From: a virus | Strand: one strand, 5' to 3' | Length of the DNA stretch: 39,943 nucleotides | IMG/VR virus record: IMGVR_UViG_3300013138_000003 | Span: 1 to 39,943 of that record | In this document: positions 13,719 to 21,516 of the stretch, piece after piece | How the letters are laid out: the number at the start of each line of letters is the position of its first letter | How positions within the stretch are numbered: position 1 is the first letter of the stretch | Notes under the pieces: generated by a model | Databases searched by the model: none | What the model saw: the letters and a program-made list of their open reading frames with translations, nothing else | What the model was told of the DNA's origin: nothing | Position numbers and translations under genes: made by a program

Positions 13719-14054
13719 TCAGGCGGGAATAAGTGCGTTCTCTTTTTCAAGGACTTTTGCTACCGCGTCGGAGCAGGACGTTCCGACAAGTTCTCCTTTT
13801 TTAGACGCTCCTATCAACTTAAATTTATCTTCATAGTATGCGTCGCAAATCTCTCCCCTATTCTGTTCCCGCTCGATAATGTTTATCCCGCCCAAGGAGC
13901 AAACCATCGATGGCGGGCACTTGAGTTTACTGTTCCGGTGTACTACCACATGGGACGGTTTGTTGTCCTTTCCCTGCAATACGCTAACATATAGATTTCC
14001 GCACCCAACCTTGACGCGATAAGTGCGTTGAGGACGTTCTTCAAAATCCTTCAT
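13719..14054 (-). CDS. stand-alone TSCPD-domain protein
   Basis: 111 residues. RTYRVKVGCGNLYVSVLQG at the start, CSLGGINIIEREQNRG in the middle and ELVGTSCSDAVAKVLEKE at the end match the TSCPD domain otherwise found at the C-terminus of B12-dependent ribonucleotide reductases, where the Cys-containing TSC(P)D motif gives the name. Here no reductase is present. Its job as a free protein is unknown. It has its own promoter (14066..14094) that leaves almost no leader. Confidence 0.7.
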   Translation of the reverse strand: MKDFEERPQRTYRVKVGCGNLYVSVLQGKDNKPSHVVVHRNSKLKCPPSMVCSLGGINIIEREQNRGEICDAYYEDKFKLIGASKKGELVGTSCSDAVAKVLEKENALIPA

Positions 14055-14065
14055 ACAGTATGCGG

Positions 14066-14094
14066 TTTATTGACCCCTGTTGCGGTAATGTCAA
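14066..14094 (-). promoter_or_regulatory. promoter for the TSCPD gene
   Basis: Minus-strand TTGACA (14089..14094), 17 bases, AATAAA (14066..14071). The predicted start at about 14059 lies some 5 bases before the ATG at 14054, and no Shine-Dalgarno is visible, so translation would be near-leaderless. Confidence 0.55.
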
Positions 14095-14121
14095 ATAAGT
14101 GAATGGTAAACACACTTTCGC

Positions 14122-14598
14122 TCATATAAAAATATACCCGTAATTGATATACTTTAGCGATAGACACACGAAGACTTCTTCAACCGCAGCCGGCAAGGGA
14201 TTCTTCATCCCAAGGACAATACTCACTATCGAAGCGATCCCCTGGCATATCAAAAGAGTAATCGCTTTTCCGCCGAAGCCTGTCCCCCACGCGAGGATTG
14301 CTCCAGCGGCCAAACTTCCACAGGCAAAAACTGTTCTTTGTATCAACTTCTCCGTTGCTGTATCACCGCCATATCCAAGAGAACGAGACCCAATCTCAGG
14401 CCCAAGCGCAAGGGCAAATTGCCACACCCACGTTCCGGTTATCAAGGCAAGGATATTCACCCCGACTACTTGTATCCCCGCTCCTAAAAATCTGCGTTTC
14501 CATTTTCCTGACCGGCCTCCCCACATCCAGAAGAAACAGTCAACAATGCAAATCAGAAGAGCGATCGCCGCCAATGTACCCAACTTAAACTCACTCAT
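14122..14598 (-). CDS. multi-pass membrane protein (holin candidate)
   Basis: 158 residues from MSEFKLGTLAAIALLICIVD (GGAGAGTGAA upstream). Four or five hydrophobic segments can be seen (about 5-25, 45-68, 95-110, 113-130) and a basic loop GRSGKWKRRF. It lies in a cluster of small membrane proteins and lipoproteins between fibre genes and the repressor, where a lysis cassette would be. Holin function is inference. Confidence 0.6.
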   Translation of the reverse strand: MSEFKLGTLAAIALLICIVDCFFWMWGGRSGKWKRRFLGAGIQVVGVNILALITGTWVWQFALALGPEIGSRSLGYGGDTATEKLIQRTVFACGSLAAGAILAWGTGFGGKAITLLICQGIASIVSIVLGMKNPLPAAVEEVFVCLSLKYINYGYIFI

Positions 14599-14599
14599 T

Positions 14600-14812
14600 T
14601 CACTCTCCAATAGCTTCTACGATCCAACGGTTAGCCCTTGCTTTCTCACTATCTAAGAAGCCCTTCACTTCGTCTTTCGTTCCCCAGAATATCCGTTGTT
14701 CAACGATTCCCTTAACTTGCGTCTGACGCGTTCCGCAGGAAACCATTGAGAACATCAAGCCGCAGGTTAATAGCAACGACACGATCAGCCTCTTTGTTCC
14801 CGCATTTCCCAT
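14600..14812 (-). CDS. small lipoprotein (possible outer spanin)
   Basis: 70 residues from MGNAGTKRLIVSLLLTCGLM with a lipobox-like MVSC followed by GTRQTQVKG. The first 100 bases lie inside the preceding gene in another frame. A short lipoprotein gene nested in its neighbour next to membrane proteins resembles the Rz/Rz1 arrangement, but the neighbour has no transmembrane helix, so the spanin call is weak. Confidence 0.55.
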   Translation of the reverse strand: MGNAGTKRLIVSLLLTCGLMFSMVSCGTRQTQVKGIVEQRIFWGTKDEVKGFLDSEKARANRWIVEAIGE

Positions 14813-14936
14813 TGAGCAACCTCGCTTTCTCTTTTGTGAGTGTATCAATTTCATTCTTCCAGCGTTCTTTCCGTTTCTGGATAGGCAACACTCCCATCAA
14901 TTTATCCAAAAATCCGAAAATGTTTCCTATTGACAT
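14712..14936 (-). CDS. hypothetical protein, 74 aa
   Basis: Begins MSIGNIFGFLDKLMGVLPIQ and continues with a charged helix KRKERWKNEIDTLTKEKARL. The CGNKEADRVVAINLRLDVLN part is helical. Such proteins accompany lysis genes in several phages. It overlaps the lipoprotein gene. Confidence 0.6.
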   Translation of the reverse strand: MSIGNIFGFLDKLMGVLPIQKRKERWKNEIDTLTKEKARLLNGKCGNKEADRVVAINLRLDVLNGFLRNASDAS

Positions 14937-14988
14937 ATTTTCCCACCCTCCAGTCTTTTTTTACAAGATTAAACAAGATAGACCATCC

Positions 14989-15156
14989 TTACTTGTTTCC
15001 GGTAAATCCTGTCAGAATACCGCAAAGGGCCGTAATCCCCGCCGAGAACGAAGCGAAAACAAGAGAATACGCAGACCACAGACTACCGCAGTATGACAAT
15101 CCCCAGACTGCCGCGCCACAACCACAGACGACGAGTATCTTCTGCCAAATCTTCAT
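14989..15156 (-). CDS. small membrane protein, 55 aa
   Basis: Reads MKIWQKILVVCGCGAAVWGL ... YSLVFASFSAGITALCGILT and stops at 14989. Two hydrophobic helices separated by a short loop, coupled by ATGA to the upstream membrane protein and with GGGGAGGG upstream. A holin or antiholin role is possible. Confidence 0.62.
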   Translation of the reverse strand: MKIWQKILVVCGCGAAVWGLSYCGSLWSAYSLVFASFSAGITALCGILTGFTGNK

Positions 15157-15413
15157 TTATTTCCCTCCCCTTTCTGTTCAGGCATTTTTTGTCCAAAATA
15201 AAACCCCATCAGGAAAGAAGTGATTTCTTTTAGTATCTCCGGGATAGGAAATTGCCGGATTAAGAGATAGCAGAGAGTCCCGTAGAACAACGCCGCAAAA
15301 ATTGTTCTCGGTTTTGTCCATTCAACGAGTTTCCCGGAGATGACAAGGCGATAGAAACCATAGAGTACCCCTGCGATCAGAACAAAACGCAGTATTGATA
15401 TAAATATCACCAT
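15153..15413 (-). CDS. small membrane protein (holin candidate), 86 aa
   Basis: Begins MVIFISILRFVLIAGVLYGF; helices near 2-22 and 38-55, with a positively charged linker and a C-terminal QKMPEQKGEGNK tail. Size and charge pattern fit a class II holin, but nothing specific proves it. Confidence 0.6.
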   Translation of the reverse strand: MVIFISILRFVLIAGVLYGFYRLVISGKLVEWTKPRTIFAALFYGTLCYLLIRQFPIPEILKEITSFLMGFYFGQKMPEQKGEGNK

Positions 15414-15613
15414 CCGTCAGCCCCCCTTTCCCCACAAATGCCATCCCTTATATCTACATCACGTACGACAAACCGTTGTCTGCCGGTATCGTCAAAGACC
15501 ACGCATGGGTCGTCATATTGCCGTTTACCAATGACAAACGGACATGACTTTAATGCCATGTAGTAATGGCTACACTCGCCGCAAGTCTTGATCTGAGGAC
15601 TGTCGTAACTCAT
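15407..15613 (-). CDS. Cys-rich zinc-binding protein, 68 aa
   Basis: Reads MSYDSPQIKTCGECSHYYMA ... SCPFVIGKRQYDDPC, with CxxC plus later Cys residues. It sits between small membrane proteins. Function unknown. Confidence 0.62.
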   Translation of the reverse strand: MSYDSPQIKTCGECSHYYMALKSCPFVIGKRQYDDPCVVFDDTGRQRFVVRDVDIRDGICGERGADGW

Positions 15614-15828
15614 TTCTTTGTCGAAATTGCCAACACAATGCTTTCTATCCGCGTGTTGATATTGCGCTCGATATTCAGCAAATTCGTCGTTAACGATTTT
15701 TCCAATGTATCAACTTTCGCATCTATGAATTGTTTGACTTCTGCTTGCGCACGATGACATTCCTCTTTCTTTACATATTTTCCATTCTTGCCAAAATAAA
15801 TGGTGATAGGCAAACCTAAAAGGTTCAT
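15610..15828 (-). CDS. small coiled-coil protein, 72 aa
   Basis: Start MNLLGLPITIYFGKNGKYVK at 15828, with GGAG seven bases upstream. YFGKNGKYVKKEECH is followed by an amphipathic helix to the end (FIDAKVDTLEKSLTTNLLNI). Overlaps the next gene as ATGA. Function unknown. Confidence 0.65.
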   Translation of the reverse strand: MNLLGLPITIYFGKNGKYVKKEECHRAQAEVKQFIDAKVDTLEKSLTTNLLNIERNINTRIESIVLAISTKK

Positions 15829-15832
15829 AATT

Positions 15833-17029
15833 TTACTCCACGATGCCAAAGACATCGTTTACCGTTGAACAAAATAAATCATCTATATATCCCGTATTAT
15901 CTGAGTCGGCATTCGTATTTGTAATGATTATCTGGTCTATGGCGTCTTTATTCGCATTGGAAACTCCTGACAAATCGACGGTAACTGTTTGCCATGTACT
16001 CGAAGAAATAATGTTGGGGGTGACTTCTGTCGTCGTCCCCCCACTGTCGTGGAGCCCAATCTTGATATTGCTTCCAGTCCGGGTTGCCTGGATATTGAAC
16101 TTGCTTAATGTCTGGTCGGAGAGATTGATGGTCGGGGATACTGTGCGAGTTAAAGTCTTATTCAAGCTACTCGTTGCATTAGCTATAACCTTTAGTGAAT
16201 AACTTCCTTGAGTCTTAATGGTAGATTCGGAGTAACACTGCAACGGGGCGTAAGCAGAAGTTGGTGGAGTGAAATTGGAAGTCCAGCGGGCAATGCCTTT
16301 GGAGATACGGATTTCATCTAAATGCCCACTAAATAAATACGAAGCAGTCGCTTGGTATCGCCCATTTATATATAATGGTGATGCAAATGTTGTCTGGTAG
16401 CCTGTCCGCGCTGAACCAACCTGAGTCCCATTTACATATGTTTTTATGGAATTTGACGACGACACTATGGCGATATGATACCATGTATCAGCGGAGAAGG
16501 TATATGGTTCAAGATAAACCTGTCTCCACACCCCACCAGTCTGAATCATAAAACCTATGCTATCATTATTATCTAAATGCATAACGCCAGCAAAATTGTT
16601 ATCATCAACATATTGCCCAAGTAAGCATTGATAGTTACCTAGCAATGGGTTCGTAAAACTTACCCAACAATCAATGGTAAAATCTGTTCCAAAGTCCCAG
16701 TCAGTAGAATCTACTAATGATAAATAATCTCCTGTCCCATCAAACAATCCTGAACCTGTCCCAAATTCCTTTTGTGCTGTGTCTATCTGTGCATTTCCAT
16801 TAGCTGTTACCGTCTTACCAGATTCATCAGTAAAAGTCTGAGAGCCGTCAGTCCCGTCGCAATGAAGGAGTAGTTTGGTGTAAGAATCATCGATCCCGCC
16901 GTTATTTATATACGCCGCTTGCGCCGCCGCATCAGTAGCGTACTCCATGTAATCTATCGGAATATTTGCGGCGAAAAGAGAAGGAACAATTAAAAAATTG
17001 ATAAATAAGCCTAATAGGATTTTTTTCAT
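15833..17029 (-). CDS. exported LamG-domain protein
   Basis: 398 residues starting MKKILLGLFINFLIVPSLFA, a clear Sec signal peptide ending in SLFA-A. A concanavalin/LamG-type domain covers about 50-240 (LLLHCDGTDGSQTFTDESG, GTGSGLFDGTGDYLSLVDST, GHLDEIRISKGIARWTSNFT). A second jelly-roll follows (YSLKVIANATSSLNKTLTRT ... TGYIDDLFCSTV) and ends at the stop. Such domains bind carbohydrate. It is the last of four consecutive exported proteins and may decorate the cell surface or the virion. Confidence 0.78.
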   Translation of the reverse strand: MKKILLGLFINFLIVPSLFAANIPIDYMEYATDAAAQAAYINNGGIDDSYTKLLLHCDGTDGSQTFTDESGKTVTANGNAQIDTAQKEFGTGSGLFDGTGDYLSLVDSTDWDFGTDFTIDCWVSFTNPLLGNYQCLLGQYVDDNNFAGVMHLDNNDSIGFMIQTGGVWRQVYLEPYTFSADTWYHIAIVSSSNSIKTYVNGTQVGSARTGYQTTFASPLYINGRYQATASYLFSGHLDEIRISKGIARWTSNFTPPTSAYAPLQCYSESTIKTQGSYSLKVIANATSSLNKTLTRTVSPTINLSDQTLSKFNIQATRTGSNIKIGLHDSGGTTTEVTPNIISSSTWQTVTVDLSGVSNANKDAIDQIIITNTNADSDNTGYIDDLFCSTVNDVFGIVE

Positions 17030-17033
17030 AATA

Positions 17034-18008
17034 TCAATCAATGGTATAATCGTATGTAATAATTACTTTTGTGACTACCCCGCTTACTGATGTTGTTTTC
17101 CAGCCGAGATAATTCCCTGTAGCAATCCCCGGATTAGATAATGTTCCATCATCATCAACATTGCTCCCTGCTGTACCCGTGATATCCGAAGAATCAACCG
17201 TAGAACCGTTTGCCCCATTTGAATCGTACTCCCACATCTGCCCTATGATGTTTGTCCCGTCCATGCAAAGGACATGAATAGCTTTTATCGTAATCGCTGA
17301 AGGAACTCGCCATAGCGGACTGTCAGACGCGGAAGAGGGATTCGTGATGACAAAACTTTTTGAAAAAACGAGATTGTGTACATAGGCTGTTGTCGCTAAC
17401 TTTGTCGAATTGTCGGCTTGAGATTGGGTGGTGGCGGTTATCCCGTTTGGAAGGGCAGTTCCTTTCGTCCATGCACTGCTTGCCCCATAGATAATGTACC
17501 CATCCGTTTCCGATAGAGACGTTCCCCATGCTGAACCGGTACTGATGGGGATACCTGCTTCTGGGTAGGTCATAGCGCCGGTTGAACTCAGGGTATGGCT
17601 TGCGTGGTCGTAGCTTAATCCTGTACCAATGGTCAAAAGATTGATGGCATTGTCCGTATCATCCCACCCTAAAATGGTATTTGCCCCAGGATCGGAGAGG
17701 CTCGCTCCTGTGCCGCCATCGGCTAAAGAGACATCCGTACCGCCGGAATAATACACCGCCGCGCCGGACACCGTTGGCGCATTGGTGCTTTCTACATCCG
17801 TGAACCAACCTTTAGTTACCCGCGAGCCATCGGAAGCAATAGAGCCGGTCAACGAAATGTTCCCTGAACCAAGAGACAGTCCCGCAAACGTAGGGCTGTC
17901 GGTCGTTCCGGCGGCCTGATTGACCGCCGACTGTTTCGCCCCGAACAAAGGAGAAAAGGAGAAGGAGAAAAGCGCTATTGCTAAAAAGAGACAGATTTTT
18001 TTAAGCAT
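17034..18008 (-). CDS. exported fibre-like protein, 324 aa
   Basis: Begins MLKKICLFLAIALFSFSFSP LFGA, a signal peptide, then repeats typical of tail fibres: SPTFAGLSLGSGNISLTGSI, TGLSYDHASHTLSSTGAM, TATTQSQADNSTKLATTAYV. These beta-repeats form trimeric fibres in other phages. The signal peptide is unusual for a virion fibre, which should fold in the cytoplasm. Confidence 0.72.
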   Translation of the reverse strand: MLKKICLFLAIALFSFSFSPLFGAKQSAVNQAAGTTDSPTFAGLSLGSGNISLTGSIASDGSRVTKGWFTDVESTNAPTVSGAAVYYSGGTDVSLADGGTGASLSDPGANTILGWDDTDNAINLLTIGTGLSYDHASHTLSSTGAMTYPEAGIPISTGSAWGTSLSETDGYIIYGASSAWTKGTALPNGITATTQSQADNSTKLATTAYVHNLVFSKSFVITNPSSASDSPLWRVPSAITIKAIHVLCMDGTNIIGQMWEYDSNGANGSTVDSSDITGTAGSNVDDDGTLSNPGIATGNYLGWKTTSVSGVVTKVIITYDYTID

Positions 18009-18032
18009 GTCCTGTCCTCTTTGAAATTATTG

Positions 18033-19019
18033 TTAATTATACGTTATGTTCCCAATAGACCTCTGCACTGTAAACGTCGTATCCGCAACCGTACACAACA
18101 ACTCTATGGTGTCGTACTGATTCGTACTCGACAGATACCCATCCGTTCCGGTAGTCGTAACGACATTGCCAAAATGGACTAACTGGTCGGCGTTCTGTGC
18201 TATTTTCCAACCGCCCGCTCCTTTGCCGGTAATGCTGATGACTTTGCCCAGCGCACAAGTCGCAGGCAATGTGATCGTAACCAAACTCCCATTGTTGGCG
18301 ATATACCCATTGTCTCCTGCCGCTGTTGTTGATGTGCCCGTAACCTCAGTCCACGGGAGTAATTGAGCTACGGGAGGGGCCCATGTAGCCGTTCCCCCAG
18401 AAACCGTTAATACATCACCGGTATCACCGATGGTTACTGCGGCAACAGCCCCGGCGCCAGTCCCTACCAGTATGTCGCCCTCAGCCGTATACTCAGAAAG
18501 TGCCACCTGAGCGTCATTAGTTACGTTACTCAAACCCACATCGGTCGCCGTTACCGTGTCCCATGCCGGAGCTGCCCCGGCCTCGCCATCACCAGTCATT
18601 CGTAAGAACTTCTTGGTTGCGGTAGTATTCGGAGCTAACCGTGTCAAAACTCCTCCCGATCCGCGGTAATAAGTATCGTATGCCGCATCAGAGCCTAACG
18701 TCATAGTTACACCGCCCAAGACGTTATTTGAGTTGGTGATAGTTTTGTTCTGTAAAGTGTCGGATGATATCCTACCCAGAATAGTGTCAGTTTCCGACGG
18801 CATGGTGAACGTGTTGGCTCCCAAGATAACCTGCGTTGCGTTCAACGTCGCTGCTGCACCCGTGATAGTCAGTTTCCGTTGAGTAGTACCTCCTGCCATA
18901 TCAAATCCGTCCGCGTTATTTGATATGTCCATGTTGATAGACGAGTTATGCGTTGCAGGATACGCATTGACCCCCACGAGCAAGAACATGCCCAGTAGCA
19001 GATACATTAGCTTTCTCAT
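18033..19019 (-). CDS. exported fibre-like protein with duplicated C-terminal domain
   Basis: 328 residues from MRKLMYLLLGMFLLVGVNAY, again a signal peptide (AGGAGGAAAG upstream). Fibre-type repeats follow: TDTILGRISSDTLQNKTITN, TYYRGSGGVLTRLAPNTTA. The last 105 residues (DNGYIANNGSLVTITLPA ... GAGGWKIAQNADQLVHFG ... RSIGNITYN) match the C-terminus of the protein encoded at 19039..19554, so the domain was duplicated. Confidence 0.75.
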   Translation of the reverse strand: MRKLMYLLLGMFLLVGVNAYPATHNSSINMDISNNADGFDMAGGTTQRKLTITGAAATLNATQVILGANTFTMPSETDTILGRISSDTLQNKTITNSNNVLGGVTMTLGSDAAYDTYYRGSGGVLTRLAPNTTATKKFLRMTGDGEAGAAPAWDTVTATDVGLSNVTNDAQVALSEYTAEGDILVGTGAGAVAAVTIGDTGDVLTVSGGTATWAPPVAQLLPWTEVTGTSTTAAGDNGYIANNGSLVTITLPATCALGKVISITGKGAGGWKIAQNADQLVHFGNVVTTTGTDGYLSSTNQYDTIELLCTVADTTFTVQRSIGNITYN

Positions 19020-19038
19020 AGCGCTTTCCTCCTTCTTC

Positions 19039-19554
19039 TTAGTTAACCGTGATGTTCCCAAAACTCCCTATAACCTGAAACTCCGTGTTTGCGGATACGC
19101 ATAAAATTTCGACGGCATCCCTGTTATGCGTCGATGCCAAGTACCCGCCAACACCAAGAGTAGTGTTTTTATTGCCGATATAAATTGTTTGTCCTGAGTT
19201 CTGTGCCACCTTCCAACCTCCTGCCCCGCGCCCGACGATGTAATACCTGTTTCCCACTGCCGCCGTCGCCGGAAGCGTTGCCGTCGTCAATGCGGCGTTG
19301 TTTAATACATACCCGTTTCGATTTGCCAAAGAAACTGTCGTACCGGTAATGCTGTTCCAGCTGTAATATGCGCTCGCTGCCGATCCATCTATTTTTTCAA
19401 GCGCTTTTTGTACCGTGTTATCGCTCCCCGATAACAAACCTGAAAAAGACGAAGTATCAACCCTGACATCATTGCTTTTTATTTGATAATCAGGGAACGC
19501 ATTGCTTGTCGTTGCAAGCAGAAAAAATAATACCGCATAGTTAATTCGCCGCAT
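19039..19554 (-). CDS. exported protein with shared C-terminal domain, 171 aa
   Basis: Start MRRINYAVLFFLLATTSNAF at 19554 overlaps the stop of the DUF3168-like gene. After a signal peptide and the segment DTSSFSGLLSGSDNTVQKAL comes the same domain as in the next protein (NRNGYVLNNAALTTATLP ... GAGGWKVAQNSGQTIYIG ... GSFGNITVN). This is a short version of the downstream fibre-like protein. Confidence 0.7.
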   Translation of the reverse strand: MRRINYAVLFFLLATTSNAFPDYQIKSNDVRVDTSSFSGLLSGSDNTVQKALEKIDGSAASAYYSWNSITGTTVSLANRNGYVLNNAALTTATLPATAAVGNRYYIVGRGAGGWKVAQNSGQTIYIGNKNTTLGVGGYLASTHNRDAVEILCVSANTEFQVIGSFGNITVN

Positions 19555-20179
19555 AATACGCAAGTAATTCATCCGCGTAATCGCCGCCCTGCGGGGCAAC
19601 CCTGAACACAAATCCGGTATGCGTGGCATTTTCCCAATATGCCGCAGTCAAGTCCGACTGCAATCCTTTTTTCGCCAGCCTGCCGTTAAAGAAAATAAGC
19701 AAACTCCCCGCTCTGAATTTCGGCAACGTAAATTCCGTTGTCGTCCCATCGCCGGTAAATACCGCCTGCGACATCGAAGCAATGGGATTCTTCAGGTTTT
19801 GCGGCGACGTTCCGACTGCGGAAATAGACCATGCGCTCATATTGACAACAACCCCATACGCGCGGGTTTCTTCGTCTCTGGTGTCCTGCATATTGCCGGT
19901 AACGATGCCGGTCCCTGCCTCGATAAACGCCGACCGGACGGCAGCCGCCAACACATGGGCAGTCGAATAATCTTTTGCCCAGCAGGTGATCTCGACGACT
20001 CCTATATCAAGGCCGCTTTCTCCATCGAGGCTTTTAACCGGCGTTATGTCGGGTATCACATAGACGATGGCGGGAATATTTACCCCCTGCGGAAGTTCTA
20101 TCGGGTAAATTCTTGACGCAACAATTTCCCTTATGCTTGAGCTTTCGGACAATACTTTGTAAACATCCGCTTGTATCAT
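19541..20179 (-). CDS. tail terminator-like protein (DUF3168) with C-terminal extension
   Basis: 212 residues. The first 130 (MIQADVYKVLSESSSIREIV ... IPAIVYVIPDITP ... VEITCWAKDYSTAHVLAAAV) match the DUF3168 / lambda gpU-like family that caps the tail tube. Residues 135-212 add a separate domain (FTGDGTTTEFTLPKFRAGSL ... FFNGRLAKKG) that looks like a fibre or receptor-binding module. The fusion is unusual. Confidence 0.78.
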   Translation of the reverse strand: MIQADVYKVLSESSSIREIVASRIYPIELPQGVNIPAIVYVIPDITPVKSLDGESGLDIGVVEITCWAKDYSTAHVLAAAVRSAFIEAGTGIVTGNMQDTRDEETRAYGVVVNMSAWSISAVGTSPQNLKNPIASMSQAVFTGDGTTTEFTLPKFRAGSLLIFFNGRLAKKGLQSDLTAAYWENATHTGFVFRVAPQGGDYADELLAYYAAN

Positions 20180-20607
20180 GTCTTCTCTCTGGCAAACTGT
20201 GTTATCTTGGCCGTAAGAACTTCTTTAAATTTTTGTAATGCTCTTTCTTTAGCCCGTTGAAATGCTGTCTGGACAAAAGACATTTTTTTGATGTACTTTG
20301 TCCCAAACTCAAGAAACGTCCAATAATAGGCATCGAGATTTTTTTGCATCATCTTCCGCCCATGCCTGACGCCGAAGATCACGTTTTCCTTAAAGGGATT
20401 AGGTTTAGACATCGTTTTTATGTACATCGCCTTGCGGAGCCTGCCTGTCTTTATCGGCGCCAATGCTTGCGCTTCCTTTTTTATTTCTCTGGCTCCGGCG
20501 ACCAACGCGCCCTTCAATGCCTTGCGCCCGATCTTGGGTCCGAGCGCCACCATCTTTTTTTCAAGCTCTTTTAACCCCGTTATCTGGATAACAATACCAT
20601 CAGGCAT
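20176..20607 (-). CDS. HK97 gp10-like neck/tail protein
   Basis: 143 residues: MPDGIVIQITGLKELEKKMV, KALKGALVAGAREIKKEAQA, LAPIKTGRLRKAMYIKT. The LAPxxTGxLRxA motif and EFGTKYIKKMSFVQTAF are characteristic of the HK97_gp10 family, which acts in head-tail joining. Overlaps both neighbours by 4-8 bases. Confidence 0.9.
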   Translation of the reverse strand: MPDGIVIQITGLKELEKKMVALGPKIGRKALKGALVAGAREIKKEAQALAPIKTGRLRKAMYIKTMSKPNPFKENVIFGVRHGRKMMQKNLDAYYWTFLEFGTKYIKKMSFVQTAFQRAKERALQKFKEVLTAKITQFAREKT

Positions 20608-20938
20608 TTATTACGCCCTCCGAACACATCAACTGCAATTCCCGGTGGCTTTCCTGATAGTCTATGATAGTTTTTATCATGTATGTTTTCCCGTTGTATT
20701 CAGCTTTCATACCTACCGTAACATCATTGCGGTATCGTATTCTAATCCTTACGCTGATTTCGCTCTGGACTTGTTGCTGTGCCCAAAATTCACGCCCGGA
20801 GATAGGCTCTACCGCGGCCCAGACCGTGTCCAATTCTTCCCAACTCGTATTAGGCGCACCGAAATCGTCCACTGCGGGACTTCCGGTAACGAGATGAGAT
20901 ATCTTTACTCTTTTGTCCAATCTTCCGGCTTGCATCAT
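20600..20938 (-). CDS. head closure / head-tail joining protein
   Basis: 112 residues: MMQAGRLDKRVKISHLVTGS, GAPNTSWEELDTVWAAVEPI, SGREFWAQQQVQSEISVRI, RIRYRNDVTVGMKAEYNGKT. This is the SPP1 gp16 / HK97 gp7-type head-tail joining family, which plugs the connector after packaging. Confidence 0.9.
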   Translation of the reverse strand: MMQAGRLDKRVKISHLVTGSPAVDDFGAPNTSWEELDTVWAAVEPISGREFWAQQQVQSEISVRIRIRYRNDVTVGMKAEYNGKTYMIKTIIDYQESHRELQLMCSEGVINA

Positions 20939-21516
20939 ATTCCAAGTTCTAACCTGTATGGCGCGAGCAAATTAACCAATGTTTGATTGGCAACCAACGG
21001 TTTCTCGACCTGTGCTTCTCGATTCTCATACATATCCGCGACCTGCATAAGCATCGCGGTTCTGATCGTGATCGGCAACGCCTCGGATAAAATCGGGCTT
21101 TCTCCAGGAGCGCTATACCCAGCGGTAAACGCGACGCGCAGAGAATCCCCTGCAAGAGACGTATCCGGCCATGAGCTGACCGGAACAATAAGACCGGGAG
21201 CGGAATCGCTCACGATATAATCCTCATCGTCAAGCGTCTGTTCCGCGTTATTGGTGTCGAGATATTTTATCGACTCAACGGAAATAAGCGGGGCAGGAAG
21301 CACGATGGCGGCGTCGTTTACCGGGAAGCCTTTATCCCGCAGCTCTATAGTCTGGACTCCTATCCGGCGGAAAAGGTATTCTTCGCACATGAGCCGGGAC
21401 GCGGTAATGAGCGATTCGATAAGTGCTTCTTCCGACTCCGAAAATTCCGCCCGCATGAACCCGGCGGCTTCTTCTATGGTTATAATTTCAACCGGGGCAG
21501 TTATCAGTTTTAACAT
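20935..21516 (-). CDS. head-tail connector protein (gp6-like)
   Basis: 193 residues. EITIEEAAGFMRAEFSESEE-type N-terminus, LIESLITASRLMCEEYLFRR, then GIQTIELRDKGFPV-like strand and SVESIKYLDTNNAEQTLDDE, and DSLRVAFTAGYSAPGESPIL with a helical C-terminus. These are hallmarks of the DNA-packaging/gp6-like connector family. It lies in the usual position before the head-closure gene. Confidence 0.9.
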   Translation of the reverse strand: MLKLITAPVEIITIEEAAGFMRAEFSESEEALIESLITASRLMCEEYLFRRIGVQTIELRDKGFPVNDAAIVLPAPLISVESIKYLDTNNAEQTLDDEDYIVSDSAPGLIVPVSSWPDTSLAGDSLRVAFTAGYSAPGESPILSEALPITIRTAMLMQVADMYENREAQVEKPLVANQTLVNLLAPYRLELGI

